Assembly (NCBI GenBank): GCA_002839995.1
Contig: PGZC01000005.1
Location: forward strand, 1 to 64,000
DNA: 64,000 bases
Direction of reading: 5' to 3'
From: Gammaproteobacteria bacterium HGW-Gammaproteobacteria-4
GTDB lineage: Bacteria; Pseudomonadota; Gammaproteobacteria; Xanthomonadales; Xanthomonadaceae
Shown piece by piece: positions 48,984 through 59,456 of this stretch; position 1 is the first letter of the stretch; every line of letters begins with the position of its first letter. A program made the translations under genes and the position numbers. The notes beneath the pieces are model-generated. The model saw only the letters and a list, made by a program, of their open reading frames with translations, made no database searches and was not told where the DNA came from.

Positions 48984-50480
48984 TCAATCGCGGATACCCA
49001 GCCGCTTGCGCTCCAGTCGCCGCAAGAATTCATCCATGATGCGGCGGTAAAGATCTTCGCCGAGGTAGCCGTCCTCGACCCCGGCATCGATGGACGGGTT
49101 GTCGTTGACCTCGATCACCACGACCCGATCCTTGGTCGCCTTGATATCCACGCCATACAGGCCGTCGCCGATCGCGTTGGTCGCGCGCAGCGCCAGTTTC
49201 ACGACTTCCGCCGGTGCGTCGCGCACCGGCAGGGTCTTGAATTTTCCGACCCGGTCGCCGCCCTTGGCCGCGGCGTGGTTGTATATCTGCCAGTGGCCAC
49301 GCGACATGAAGTACTGGCAGGCGTACAAGGGCTGCCCGGCGAGCACGCCGATCCGCCAGTCGAATTCGGTGTACATGTATTCCTGCGCCAGCAGCAACGC
49401 GGTGTGCTGAAACAACTGCTCGGCGGCGGCCTTGAGTTGTTCGGGCGTTTCCACCTTGCTGATGCCGCGCGAAAAGCTGCCGTCGGGGATCTTCAGCACG
49501 ATCGGAAATCCGATCAGATCCGGCAGCGCCGCGAGGCGTTTGGAGTCGTCGCGGAACACGATCTCGGTGCGCGGAATCGACAACTTGCGCGACTTGAGCA
49601 GGTCGTGCAGATAGATCTTGTTGGTGCAACGCAGGATCGAGACCGGATCATCGATCACCACCATGCCTTCACGATCGGCCCGATGCGAAAAGCGGTAGGT
49701 GTGGTTGTCGAGCGCCGTCGTTTCGCGGATGAACAGACCGTCGTACTCGGCCAGGCGGGCAAAATCGTTCTTGGTGATCGGATCGAGATCGATACCCAGT
49801 TCCTTGCCGGCATCGATGAACAGTTTCAGCGCCTTCTTGTTCGACGGCGGCATCGTGTCGGCCGGATCGTGCAACATGGCCATGTCGTAACGATAGCTGC
49901 GCCGCGCACGCGGCTTGCGCCACAGCTTTCGGCTGAAGCCGGCCATTGCCTCGGCAAAGGCATCCTCCTGCCCATCGGAAAGGGTGTGCAGGCCGGCCGG
50001 CTTGATCGACGCAATCCGCCAGACCCGCTCGCGCTCGAACTCGATGCGCAGGATCGGGCACGGGAACGCCTCGAATACCTGCCGCGCAAGATCGGTCAGC
50101 GTCGCGTAGTTGGTCTGACCGAAATACAGCAGCAGGCCAAAATCGGTGGCGTCGCGCGAGCCTTCGGGCAGGAATCTGGCCAGCTTCTGGTTGAGATCCT
50201 CGATGTCCACGCCGTACAGCGAGCGCCGACGCAAATCGTTGATCGTGCGTACCGACGGGATCACCTTGTGCCCGCGCGCCTCGGCCAGCAGCGACACGTA
50301 GTAACCCAGGCCAAGATACTTGTAGCTGCGACACAGGTTGATGACCTGGGTGCGTTCGCGTTCGGTGTCTAGCGCCCGCAGCGGTTCCTTCAGGTAATCG
50401 ACGGCGGAAACGACGTTTTCGGAAGGGTAGTAGGAACCCCAGTCCGAGGCTTTTTCGACAACGATCAATAGGCGGCTCAT
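48984..50480 (-). CDS. RLAN-type RimK family ATP-grasp ligase
   Basis: A 498-residue protein. The N-terminal half (to about 220) is the RimK-like ATP-grasp N-terminal (RLAN) domain: LLIVVEKASDWGSYYPSENV, INLCRSYKYLGLGYYVSLLAEARGHKVIPS. The C-terminal half is an ATP-grasp fold: FPIVLKIPDGSFSRGISKV, LLAQEYMYTEFDWRIGVLAG and the metal site VVVIEVNDNPSIDAGVED. The fold predicts ATP-dependent amide bond formation to a peptide or protein; the substrate is not known. It is a different family from the ligase at 18536-19507. The frameshifted FapA-like gene lies 43 bp upstream on the same strand. Confidence 0.87.
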   Translation of the reverse strand: MSRLLIVVEKASDWGSYYPSENVVSAVDYLKEPLRALDTERERTQVINLCRSYKYLGLGYYVSLLAEARGHKVIPSVRTINDLRRRSLYGVDIEDLNQKLARFLPEGSRDATDFGLLLYFGQTNYATLTDLARQVFEAFPCPILRIEFERERVWRIASIKPAGLHTLSDGQEDAFAEAMAGFSRKLWRKPRARRSYRYDMAMLHDPADTMPPSNKKALKLFIDAGKELGIDLDPITKNDFARLAEYDGLFIRETTALDNHTYRFSHRADREGMVVIDDPVSILRCTNKIYLHDLLKSRKLSIPRTEIVFRDDSKRLAALPDLIGFPIVLKIPDGSFSRGISKVETPEQLKAAAEQLFQHTALLLAQEYMYTEFDWRIGVLAGQPLYACQYFMSRGHWQIYNHAAAKGGDRVGKFKTLPVRDAPAEVVKLALRATNAIGDGLYGVDIKATKDRVVVIEVNDNPSIDAGVEDGYLGEDLYRRIMDEFLRRLERKRLGIRD

Positions 50481-50523
50481 GGTCGCGCATGATGTGCCAC
50501 TTTCAGCGAACGCGCCAGCGTAT

Positions 50524-52402
50524 TCAGCGCGGCACGAACACCAGCGCGCCGTCCTCGAGCATGAACTGGCCCGGTCCCAGTTCGCTGCCGACCTCGTAGC
50601 TGTGCCCGTGGATGCGTACGACGACCCCCGGATGGCACTGTCGATGAACGACCACGCGTGCGGCGCCCAGTTCGCCGAGCGCCGCCAGCAGTTCGGCGCG
50701 CGCCTGCTGCAATTCGGCCTGCCGCGCCTCAGCCTTGGCCCGGGTCGCCTCCAGCCTGGCGCTCACCTCGGCCAGATCCGCGGGCGGTCGCGTGCGAATC
50801 CGCTCCTCCAGTTGCGCCAGCGTCAGCAATTCAGTCTCGCGCACGGTCAATTCCGCCTGCAATTCGTCCAGCCGTTCGCGGGTGTCGCTGGACATGCCGA
50901 CCGTCACCTCGGTGCGGGCGTAGGTGCTGGCACCCAGCGAAACCACTTCGATAACGCGGCTGGCGTGCGCGACACCGCCCATCAGGCTCCCTTTGCCGGC
51001 GTTTTTGCCGCCCACCGTAATCGAACCGTTGGCCGATAGCGCGCTGTTGAGCACGCTGCTGCGTACCGTGATGTCGCCGTTGGCGAACACATTGGCGTTC
51101 TCGATGAACCCGGCCTGCACGTCGTGTGGCGAGAACACCTCGCTGGCATGGCCGCGGATGCCTTCCTTCACCACCACGCTGCCCCCGGCGCGCACGATGG
51201 CATCCTCGACATTGTGGTCCACGATCACGTCCTTGAGGCTCTTGACCTGATAGCCGGCGACCACATGGCCTTTGACCTGCACCGGAATACGGCTGTCCAC
51301 GTTGCCGGTCTGCGCGCCGACATCGCCGTCGATCGCCAGCAGCTCGGTTACCGACAAGTGGGAGCCGTCGACGAACAGGGCGCCGTCGTGCTCGGCGGCC
51401 AGCTTGCCATGGCGGTCGCACGCCGGGCTGGGCCTCCTTCAGATGGCCAATGGGGTCGCCGCCGCGCACATTCCACGGGTAGTCGCGTTCGCGAAAATCG
51501 ATACGGCCATGCGCCAACACCTGGCCGACCATGGAGCCGCGATGAAGTACCGAAAAATGCGCATCGGTGCCTTGCGTTGGTGGTTTGCCGCGGGCGACCT
51601 CCACTGCGGTGGAGGTCGCATCCGGGCCCGCGGCTGCCGCGCTCAGCGCCTGCCGGATCGCTTCCTCATCAACGCCAGCGATCACGCCATGCGCGTCGAG
51701 CAGGGCCAGCACATCGGCAACGGATACCGGTTGCCCACTGCCACTGCGCGCAAAGAGATCCATGGTGGCGCGCATCGCATCGGCTGCCAGCGACAGCCGC
51801 GGGTCGACCGCAAGCACATGCCCATCGAACTCGGCCACGCCGAGCCAGCGCGCGCAATAGGTTTCGTGGTCCTCGCCCGGGGTGACCGCCACGCCGGGGC
51901 CCGATTGGAAGGCGGCGATCTGGCCGTTGCGTGCGTTCGTGCGCTTGCCGGTGACGGTAAAGCCGGGGGTGCCGGCCGTCGCCGGTGCCAGCGTTGCCAA
52001 CACCTGCTCCGGCAGCACAACACGCGCGCTGACAGCGTCCGCGGCAATATCGAGAAGCCACGTCAGCACGGCATCCGTTCCGTCGCGTGCCGCGTCGCCG
52101 CGGGCGATGCAGTATTCCAGTCCATCGCCGGTGACGACATCCTCGTTGCGCAGCGGCAGCGAATCCAGCTTGCCGGTCCGCTGCGCGTTCGCCAACTCGG
52201 CAATGCGCGGTTCATCGATGCCGTGACTGATCTTGTGCGCGCGCAGCAGCGCGCGGATCGCGTCGTCGCCGGCATCCTGGGTCGAAGGCAGGGTGGCGAG
52301 GCCCACCACATAGGCCGCCATGCCATCGCCCTGCACACGCAGGCGAAACGTGCGGTCAGGGCCGGCGCCGCTCATCGCCCCGATTCCGATGCCGCGCGGC
52401 AT
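50524..52402 (-). pseudogene. FapA-like (DUF342) protein gene, frameshifted
   Basis: The gene reads as a DUF342/FapA protein in two frames. The 5' part (from 52402, or ATG 52375) encodes the N-terminal region, with the family phrases VARGKPPTQGTDAHF and GRIDFRERDYPWNVRGGDPI. At about 51419 the frame shifts, and the 3' part, about 300 codons in the other frame, has the beta-helix core SVTELLAIDGDVGAQTGNVD and a coiled coil (DELQAELTVRETELL). Removing one base (C on the plus strand, in GTCGCACG near 51419) would restore PGVDRHGKLA, which fits the family. FapA proteins are linked to flagella or cell-surface structures, yet no flagellar gene is near. A sequencing or assembly error is as likely as a real mutation. 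If intact, the protein would be about 616-625 residues. Confidence 0.75.
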
Positions 52403-52586
52403 GTTGCCACCAGCGTGGTGTCGCGATGCAATGGCGATGTCGCTGTGTCCCGGTCATCACACTCGCCCCGCCGCGGTCAATGTGCGGACAGTGTATGCCG
52501 ATCAGCCGAGGCCGCATTGTGCACTGGACGACAATCCCGGTCGCGACAGCGGGTCGCATCGGGGGCCACGGCGCGTAACGCGCGGG

Positions 52587-53504
52587 TTACAGCGGCCACG
52601 CCGCGATCGCCTTGGCCACGGCGTCGCGGCGCTCCATCATCGGCATGTGGCCGCAGCCTTCCAGCACCACGCTGCGGCTGTCGGGCAGGCCGGCGCGGAA
52701 AGCGTGCATGGCGCTGACATCGATCACCCGATCCTGCCGGCACCACAGCAGCAGTACCGGCATCCGGATGTCCGGTAGCCGCGCGGCAAGCGCGTACCGT
52801 TGTTCGGGTGCGCTGATTTTGGCCAGCACTGCACTCTCGAAGTCGGCATTGGCGGCGCGTTGCCGCGCCAGTGCCAGATCCGCCGGCCACGGCAGAAACG
52901 GTGGCGTGCTGAACACCAGCGCCATTTGCCGGTGCAGGTCGGCGCGGTTGTGTACCGCAAACGGATTTCCACCCGCGCGTACCGCAATGCTGAATGCGTT
53001 GTCGGTGAACGGCACGCCGGCCGAGGACATCAGCACCAGGCGCTGCACCTGCCCGGGGTGATCGGCAGCCAGCAAACCGCTGATATGGCCGCCCATGGAA
53101 TGCCCGACCACGATCACCGGTTCATCGCCCAGTGCGGCGATGAACGCGTGCAGGCGGTCGGCTTGCGCGATCACGCCGTAATCGGCGCCGGGCTGGCGCT
53201 CGGAGGCGTTCCAGCCCGGCAGGTCGGGGGCGATCAGATGGAAGCGCGCGGACAACTGCGCCATCAGCGGCAGCCAATGTTCCTTGGCGCCGGTGAAGCC
53301 ATGCACCAGCACCACGGTTGGGCCGCTTCCCGCTTCCAGGTACTGCCAGCGGTGCCCGGCCGCAGACAGCGATTCGACCTCGGCACCGGCCAGCCAGCGC
53401 AAGCGGGCATATTCCGCGGCCAGCAGCCACTGCGGTCGCCATGCCGTGGCGGCGACGGCGATGGCAATCAGCAGCCCGGCGAGGGCCAGTTTCCGCATGC
53501 GCAC
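52587..53504 (-). CDS. Alpha/beta hydrolase, membrane-anchored
   Basis: A 305-residue hydrolase with an N-terminal signal anchor (about residues 5-22). The oxyanion motif is LVHGFTGAKEHW and the nucleophile elbow is GHSMGG (S136); the acid lies in LLWCRQDRVID and the His in GCGHMPMM. It resembles bacterial lipases/esterases of the Moraxella type and other hydrolases of the BioH-like class; substrate unknown. ATG at 53504 or MRK at 53498. It starts three bases after the upstream peptidase stop (53508), so the two are co-transcribed. Confidence 0.83.
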   Translation of the reverse strand: MRMRKLALAGLLIAIAVAATAWRPQWLLAAEYARLRWLAGAEVESLSAAGHRWQYLEAGSGPTVVLVHGFTGAKEHWLPLMAQLSARFHLIAPDLPGWNASERQPGADYGVIAQADRLHAFIAALGDEPVIVVGHSMGGHISGLLAADHPGQVQRLVLMSSAGVPFTDNAFSIAVRAGGNPFAVHNRADLHRQMALVFSTPPFLPWPADLALARQRAANADFESAVLAKISAPEQRYALAARLPDIRMPVLLLWCRQDRVIDVSAMHAFRAGLPDSRSVVLEGCGHMPMMERRDAVAKAIAAWPL

Positions 53505-53507
53505 GAC

Positions 53508-55355
53508 TTATTTGCCGTTACTGCCGCCAACAACGGCTTCCACCGAAGCCACGGTAATCGGGTGATAGCCGGCGCGGGCAGCGGCAAACACACGGCGCGC
53601 GAACACCTTGCCGTCCTTGGTCGCCGCCAGCGCTTCGTAGGTCGGCATGATCAGCTTGCGGCGACCGATGCTTTTGAGAAACGACGCCATCGCCGGTCGC
53701 GACTCGAAGTAACCGCTGCGCTCAGCCAGCGGATACCAGCGCTGCGCGATTTCGCCATTGGCGGTGCCGGTGAATTGAAACGACTCGTCGAGCTCGATCA
53801 GGCGCTTGGCCGGTAACGTTTTCGGCAACTGCTCGATGAAGTGCACCCACTCCTGCGTGCTCCATTTCGCGGTGTCGATCTCGTTGGCAGCGATGCGGCG
53901 CTTGACCCAACGCGTGGCGGCAGCATCCACCGCATCGAAGCGCGCGCTGTGCGCTTCGCTCGCGAACCTGGGGATCCCCGGCTGCCTGAGCCATGCGTCG
54001 ATTTCGGCGGCACTCACCACATCCGGCGCAGCGGCCAGCAATTGTGCGTTCAGGTAAGCGAGAAAATCATCGCTGCCGATACTCTGGAACGCGAAGTGAT
54101 TGAAGTAGCCACGCAAGAAGGCGTCGAAGCGCTCGCGCCCGAAGCGCTGCTCCAGAAACGACAGGAACCACGCGCCCTTGATGTAGGGCACGTCGGTCAG
54201 CGCCTCGTCGGGATCGCGGGCGACAAGCGGCGCCAGCGCCAGCAACTGGTCGCTCTTGGCCAGCGTCGCCAGTTCCTGCTTCAGGCCGTACTGGCTGATC
54301 ACGTTTTCCATCTGCGCCTGCTCGACGCCGAACACGGCCTCGACCAGACGGTTTTCCACATAGCTGGTGAAACCCTCGTTGAGCCACATGTCCTTCCAAC
54401 TGGCGTTGGTGACCAGGTTGCCCGACCAACTGTGCGCCAGCTCATGCGCCACCAGGCTGACCAGCGAGCGATCGCCGACGATCACGGTCGGGGTGGCGAA
54501 GGTGAGGCGCGGGTTTTCCATGCCGCCGAACGGGAAGCTCGGCGGCAGCACCAGCAGGTCGTAACGACCCCAGCGATACGGGCCATACAGCGACTCCGCG
54601 GTCTGGATCATTTTTTCGGTATCGACGAACTCGCTGGCGGCAGCGGCGAGCATCGACGGCTCGGCCCACACGCCGGCGCGCTCGGACAACGGCGCGAAGT
54701 CCAGATCGCCGACCGCCAGCGCCATCAGGTAGGACGGGATCGCCTGCGGCATGCGGAACACGTAATCGCCATCGCGCGCGGCAGCGGGGTCGTTGTCGGC
54801 GCTCATCAACGCCATCAGGCTGGCCGGCGTACGCACGTGCGCGCTGTAGGTGAAGCGCACCGATGGCGTGTCCTGCAGCGGCACCCAACTGCGCGCATGG
54901 ATGGCCTGCGACTGGCTGAACAGGAATGGATGCTTGCCGCCGGCGGTCATGCCCGGCTCCAGCCATTGCAGCCCCGAAGCCTCTGGCGCGGTGCGGTAGC
55001 GGATGCGCACCACCTCATAGGGTGCGTTCAGCGCGATGCTCAGCTTGCTGCCGAAAATCGGGTCATGTGCCGCCAGCCCGAACTTCAGCCGCCGCCACAC
55101 GCCGTCGCCGGACTTGCCCAGCACTTTGTCGATGTGCAGTGCGCGGGTATCGAGTACCAGCACGCGATGCGCCGGGTCGAGCCAGTTCAGGCGCAGGTCG
55201 GCGCGGCCGGCGAGCTCCTTCTTGTCGAAATCCACGCGCAGATCGAGGCCAAGATCGGCGATCCGCACCTTGTCCGGCTCGGCGTACGAACTGGGATCGT
55301 TTGCGTGCGCGAACAGCGGCGAAAACAGCAGCAACAGCGACAGGGCGATACGCAT
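53508..55355 (-). CDS. M1 family metallopeptidase (leukotriene A4 hydrolase/aminopeptidase type)
   Basis: A 615-residue exported zinc aminopeptidase. Signal peptide 1-18 (LLFSPLFAHA). The N-terminal beta-sandwich domain precedes the catalytic domain, which shows GGMEN (277-281) and the zinc site HELAHSW (H304, H308) with E327 in NEGF. The C-terminal helical domain with WVKRRIAANEIDTAKW and RRKLIMPTYEALAATKDGK is the LTA4H type. It would trim peptides in the periplasm. The first gene of a two-gene unit with the hydrolase; 44 bp below ubiE. Confidence 0.93.
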   Translation of the reverse strand: MRIALSLLLLFSPLFAHANDPSSYAEPDKVRIADLGLDLRVDFDKKELAGRADLRLNWLDPAHRVLVLDTRALHIDKVLGKSGDGVWRRLKFGLAAHDPIFGSKLSIALNAPYEVVRIRYRTAPEASGLQWLEPGMTAGGKHPFLFSQSQAIHARSWVPLQDTPSVRFTYSAHVRTPASLMALMSADNDPAAARDGDYVFRMPQAIPSYLMALAVGDLDFAPLSERAGVWAEPSMLAAAASEFVDTEKMIQTAESLYGPYRWGRYDLLVLPPSFPFGGMENPRLTFATPTVIVGDRSLVSLVAHELAHSWSGNLVTNASWKDMWLNEGFTSYVENRLVEAVFGVEQAQMENVISQYGLKQELATLAKSDQLLALAPLVARDPDEALTDVPYIKGAWFLSFLEQRFGRERFDAFLRGYFNHFAFQSIGSDDFLAYLNAQLLAAAPDVVSAAEIDAWLRQPGIPRFASEAHSARFDAVDAAATRWVKRRIAANEIDTAKWSTQEWVHFIEQLPKTLPAKRLIELDESFQFTGTANGEIAQRWYPLAERSGYFESRPAMASFLKSIGRRKLIMPTYEALAATKDGKVFARRVFAAARAGYHPITVASVEAVVGGSNGK

Positions 55356-55399
55356 GGGGCGACTCCACGGGACGACCCGGCAAGTCTACCGCGGATGCT

Positions 55400-56161
55400 T
55401 CAGACCCGATAACCGCTGTGGATGGCGACGATGCCGGCGGAGAGGTTGCGGAAGTCGCAACGCGCGAAGCCCGCGGTTTGCATCATCGTCCTGAGTGCAT
55501 CCTGCGGCGGGTGCTTGCGGATCGATTCAGCCAGGTACTGGTAACTGTCGGCATCGCCGGCAAACAATCGGCCCAGGCGCGGCAGCACCTTGAACGAATG
55601 AAAATCGTAGATCGGACGGAACCATTCGGGCTGCACCTGCGAAAACTCCAGCACCAGCGCCCGCCCGCCGACCTTCAGCACCCGATGCATTTCGTTCAGC
55701 GCCGCTTGCTTGTCGGTGACGTTGCGCAGGCCGAAGGCGATCGTGACCAGATCGAAACTGCCGTCCGGGAACGGCAGCGCTTCGGCATTGAGTTGTACGT
55801 ATTCCAGGCCGCGCACCAGGCCACGATCGGTGAGCCGATCGCGGCCGACGCGCAACATGGCGCCGTTGATGTCGCCCAGCACCACCGAACCGGCCTCGCC
55901 GACCCGTGCGTGCAGCAACGCCGCGATGTCACCGGTACCGCCGGCCAGATCGAGTACCCGGTCGCCACGGCGCACGCCCGAGGTGCCGACGAAGTAGCGC
56001 TTCCACAAGCGGTGGATGCCCAGGCTCATCAGGTCGTTCATCAAGTCGTAGCTGTCGGCCACCGACGAAAACACCTGGCCGACCAGCTTCTTCTTTTCGC
56101 CGACCGGCACGTCGCGGAAGCCGAAGTGGGTGGTTTCGGGATGGCGTTCGGGATCGTTCAT
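55400..56161 (-). CDS. ubiE: Bifunctional demethylmenaquinone/2-methoxy-6-polyprenyl-1,4-benzoquinol methyltransferase UbiE
   Basis: A 253-residue SAM-dependent methyltransferase of ubiquinone biosynthesis. It starts [19 protein letters not shown] and has the family phrases [19 protein letters not shown], the SAM-binding [30 protein letters not shown] and the C-terminal [15 protein letters not shown] at 56161 is the family start; longer reading adds about 50 unrelated residues. Divergent from a GNAT gene with 80 bp between. Confidence 0.96.
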   Translation of the reverse strand: MNDPERHPETTHFGFRDVPVGEKKKLVGQVFSSVADSYDLMNDLMSLGIHRLWKRYFVGTSGVRRGDRVLDLAGGTGDIAALLHARVGEAGSVVLGDINGAMLRVGRDRLTDRGLVRGLEYVQLNAEALPFPDGSFDLVTIAFGLRNVTDKQAALNEMHRVLKVGGRALVLEFSQVQPEWFRPIYDFHSFKVLPRLGRLFAGDADSYQYLAESIRKHPPQDALRTMMQTAGFARCDFRNLSAGIVAIHSGYRV

Positions 56162-56241
56162 GATGCGGATTATCGCACCCTGGCAAGCCGGTTGTGTGCG
56201 GGCATAATGACGGCTGACGCCAGCGCACGGAACACCTGCTG

Positions 56242-56766
56242 ATGACCGACATCGCCGAGCTCGATACACCGCGCTTGCGGCTGCGTCCGATCGTGCCAGG
56301 CGACGCCGCATTTTTGCTGGGCCTGCTCAACGAACCGGCGTTCCTGCGCCAGATCGGCGATCGCGGGGTGCGCAATCACGCCGATGCCGAGCGCTATATC
56401 GCCAACGGCCCGGTCGTGAGTTACCAACGCCACGGCTTCGGCCTGCTGTTGATCGAGCGCAAGTCCGATGGCGCAGCGCTTGGCATCGCCGGCCTGCTCA
56501 AGCGTGAGCATCTGGACGACGTCGATCTGGGCTATGCCTTGTCGGCCACCGCCTGCGGCCAGGGCTATGCCGGCGAGGCGGCACGCACGCTGCTGGTGCA
56601 TGCCGGTCACGCGCTCGGTCTGGCGCGTCTGATTGCGATCGTGATGCCCGACAACAGTGCATCGTTACGGCTGTTGCAACGACTGGGGTTTGTCTACGAA
56701 CGCACGCTGCCGGCCGAGCCGGGGCAGCCGGCGTTGCACCTTCATGGCATCGCATTGCCAGCATGA
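56242..56766 (+). CDS. GNAT family N-acetyltransferase
   Basis: A 174-residue acetyltransferase of the RimJ/RimL-like type: [22 protein letters not shown] at the N terminus, [13 protein letters not shown] and the acetyl-CoA-binding segment [17 protein letters not shown], then [17 protein letters not shown]. It would acetylate an amine of a protein terminus or metabolite. A 22-bp gap separates it from the ArsC-like gene, so they are probably one unit. Confidence 0.88.
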   Translation: MTDIAELDTPRLRLRPIVPGDAAFLLGLLNEPAFLRQIGDRGVRNHADAERYIANGPVVSYQRHGFGLLLIERKSDGAALGIAGLLKREHLDDVDLGYALSATACGQGYAGEAARTLLVHAGHALGLARLIAIVMPDNSASLRLLQRLGFVYERTLPAEPGQPALHLHGIALPA

Positions 56767-56788
56767 ATCGGTGCGCGATAATACCGGC

Positions 56789-57142
56789 ATGAACGCCACG
56801 ATGTATCACAACCCGCGTTGTTCCAAATCACGCGCCACCCTCGCCCTGCTCGAACGCCATGGCGTGGCCGTGGCGACGATCGACTACCTCGCCGATCCGC
56901 CAACAGTGCAACGTCTGCGCGAACTGCTCGCGATGTTGAATCTGCCGGCGCAAGGCATCCTGCGTTTTGGCGAGGTGAAGGCGAAGGAACTGGGACTGGC
57001 CGCAGATGATGAGCGCTCTCCGGCGCAATGGCTCGACCTGCTGCACGCGCACCCGATCCTGATCGAGCGCCCGATCGTGGTCATCGGCGCGCGCGCGGTG
57101 ATCGGTCGGCCGCCGGAGAATGTGCTGGCGTTATTGTCTTAG
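56789..57142 (+). CDS. arsC: ArsC family (glutaredoxin-type) reductase-like protein
   Basis: A 117-residue thioredoxin-fold protein with the HNPRCSKSR motif (C11) and LADPPTVQRLREL, LRFGEVKAKELGL and LIERPIVVIGARAVIGRPPENVL, which fit the ArsC/Spx-like family. Classic members reduce arsenate with glutaredoxin. No other arsenic gene (arsR, arsB) is near, so a different reductive or regulatory role (YfgD-like) is possible. Downstream it faces the S9 peptidase gene. Confidence 0.87.
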   Translation: MNATMYHNPRCSKSRATLALLERHGVAVATIDYLADPPTVQRLRELLAMLNLPAQGILRFGEVKAKELGLAADDERSPAQWLDLLHAHPILIERPIVVIGARAVIGRPPENVLALLS

Positions 57143-57173
57143 GTGGCGGTCTGATGCGCGTCCGGATTGTGCA

Positions 57174-59180
57174 CTAGTTGCTGACGGACGCCGTTGCGCT
57201 TACGTTTGCCCGCAGGAACGCCGCAATTCTGTCGAGCATCTGCGCACGCACGTCGGAATCGACCAGCGAGTGCTCCAAGCCCTCGTAAACGACCAGCTCA
57301 CACGCCTTGCCAGCGGCACGCAGCTTGGCGTCCATCTTGCGCGATTGCTCGACGCTAACGTTGAGATCCAGGTCGCCATGGAACATCAAGACCGGCGCGG
57401 CGATCTGATTGAAGTTTTGCAGCGGCGAGCCCTCGACGATGTGCGCTCCGCTACCCAACTCTTCCGCCACGATTCGCGCGTTGGTGTACCCGTGCGCATC
57501 CTTCTTCAACAGCTCCAGGTCGGTAACAGGCGCAACCGCCACCAGCGCTTTGAACAGACCGGGCTCCAGCACGCCGGACTGCAGTGCCGCGTAGCCACCG
57601 TAGGACCAGCCGACGATAGCGATTCGGTCGGGATCGGCGATGCCCTCTGTCGACATCCAATGCGCAGCTGCGGTGACGTCGCCGATCGACGTGCGCCAGC
57701 TCTTGAACCCGTTCTCCTGCAACCAGGCATCGCCGAAGCCGGCCGAACCGCGATAGTTCGGCTGCAACACGGCATAACCCTCATGCGCGAGGAACTGCGA
57801 AAGCCAGTCAAAGCCCCATTCGTCGCGTGCGCTTGGTCCTCCATGCGGAAGCACCACCGCGGGCAGATTGCGGGCATCCGAGCGGTTCGGAGGCAGCGTG
57901 AGATAGCCCGGAACCATGGTGCCGTCGCTCGCCGGGTACGTGACCGGCCGGACACTCGCCAGCGCCACATTTTCCAGTGCCGGTCGCGCCAGCAAGATTT
58001 CGTTGAGCGTCCTGGCCGACTTGTCGAAGACGAAGTAGCGTCCGGGATCCGAATCGCTGCCGGCGTAAACCAACAATTTGCCGTTGTCCGCGGACGACCC
58101 CAGAAACCCGATGATCGGCAAGTTCGGAATCGCCTTGCCCAGCACCGTGGCCAACTGGCGATAGCTGCTGTCGAAATAGATCACGCTGCGCTTTTCTTCG
58201 GCGAAGGTCACGCCGATGACGCGCGCACCACGTCCGATGCGCACTACGCCATCGATATCGACGGTGTCGCTCTTGTACACCAGTTCGGTGGCCATGGTGC
58301 CATCGAGCTTTACCCGGTACAGCGCCATCCGGCCATCCAGCTTCTTCTTGACGTAGGCGCTGTTGATCTCGGCGTCGATCGCGATGGGGATCATCCCGTC
58401 GGTACCGTCCCAGCTCGAAAACGGCAGCCATTCTTTCGAATCGGGCAGCCGGTAATGGTAGACCTCGCGGGAATCGAGTTGCCCGGATCCCCCGCGCTTG
58501 GGCTGCCAGGACTTGATGCGGATTTTGCCGCGCCCGTCGCTGAGAAAATAGTCGACGGTCCTGGTTGGCGACTCCACCATGGTGTTCTTCAGCGTGACCA
58601 CGTTGACCCGGTCGATACCGACGCCATCTTTTTTGCGCACCAGCAAGGTGCCCTTTTTTCCCTCTTCGGGGATGTACTCGCGGGCCATCAGAACCACGCC
58701 GTCGTCGTCGGGTAGCCAATCGATGATATCGCCGTCGAACTGGCGCAGGCGGGCATCGTAGCTGCTGCCTTCCTCTCCAAGCGTGGCGAAATTTTTGCCA
58801 TCGATATCCACCGCCGCCAGGCGTGCGTAGGCTACGAGAACATCCGGCCCTTTGACCTGGCCGACGACGCGGCAAATCAGGCGTTGATTGGTGACGAATT
58901 TGCACCAACTGAGTCGATCCGGATTTCCGCTGGCGCGCAACGCGGTAAGCAGCGGACCGCCGTTCACCAGGTCGGCGACAACAGCGACGCTGGTGCGGCC
59001 TGGCCCCGGTGTGATGTACGCGACGCGGGTTCCGTCGGGCGAAATATCGATGGACTGCACGGATTCGCGCATTCCAAAAAGCGCGCCGGCCGAATCGAGT
59101 GCTTTCGGGGACTCGCCAGCATCCGCAACCGGACCCGCGAGCGTGGCGATTACCGCAATAAACAACATTCTTGCCAGCAC
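57174..59180 (-). CDS. S9 family peptidase (prolyl oligopeptidase type), secreted
   Basis: A 668-residue peptidase from the GTG at 59180, which has AGGAG eight bases upstream; the ATG at 59168 gives 664 residues. A signal peptide (IAVIATLAGPVADAGE) leads to a beta-propeller N-terminal region (about 30-380) and a C-terminal hydrolase domain with the catalytic Ser in GWSYGGYA (about S526), Asp in MFHGDLDLNV and His in GLEHSLVD. The YRGSAGFGDAWL phrase is typical of dipeptidyl/acylaminoacyl peptidases. It would act outside the cytoplasm on oligopeptides. Confidence 0.93.
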   Translation of the reverse strand: MLARMLFIAVIATLAGPVADAGESPKALDSAGALFGMRESVQSIDISPDGTRVAYITPGPGRTSVAVVADLVNGGPLLTALRASGNPDRLSWCKFVTNQRLICRVVGQVKGPDVLVAYARLAAVDIDGKNFATLGEEGSSYDARLRQFDGDIIDWLPDDDGVVLMAREYIPEEGKKGTLLVRKKDGVGIDRVNVVTLKNTMVESPTRTVDYFLSDGRGKIRIKSWQPKRGGSGQLDSREVYHYRLPDSKEWLPFSSWDGTDGMIPIAIDAEINSAYVKKKLDGRMALYRVKLDGTMATELVYKSDTVDIDGVVRIGRGARVIGVTFAEEKRSVIYFDSSYRQLATVLGKAIPNLPIIGFLGSSADNGKLLVYAGSDSDPGRYFVFDKSARTLNEILLARPALENVALASVRPVTYPASDGTMVPGYLTLPPNRSDARNLPAVVLPHGGPSARDEWGFDWLSQFLAHEGYAVLQPNYRGSAGFGDAWLQENGFKSWRTSIGDVTAAAHWMSTEGIADPDRIAIVGWSYGGYAALQSGVLEPGLFKALVAVAPVTDLELLKKDAHGYTNARIVAEELGSGAHIVEGSPLQNFNQIAAPVLMFHGDLDLNVSVEQSRKMDAKLRAAGKACELVVYEGLEHSLVDSDVRAQMLDRIAAFLRANVSATASVSN

Positions 59181-59456
59181 GAAAACTTCTCCTTCGTCAC
59201 GCCATGCCGAGCGTCGCATCGATGCTCCGCCCACTGCCATTTAACCATCGCGCCGGTGTTGCTGTCGATGGCATCGTCCCGTGCACCCCACTGTATGGAT
59301 GAAATAGCCACCCGCTGGCTTTAGCACCGAATCGTCGGTATCGCGTACGCCATAAGGTGCTGACCGCCACTGCGTCGCGCGGCGGAGATCCACCGGTTCT
59401 CGAAAAACCGAGTTGGCATGCTTGGCTGAGCAATGCCGAAAAATTCATGCGGGCGC

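Noticed and set aside
56789-57142. Arsenic-resistance operon
   Set aside because: Only the ArsC-like gene is present, with no arsR, arsB or acr3 near, so resistance is not supported.
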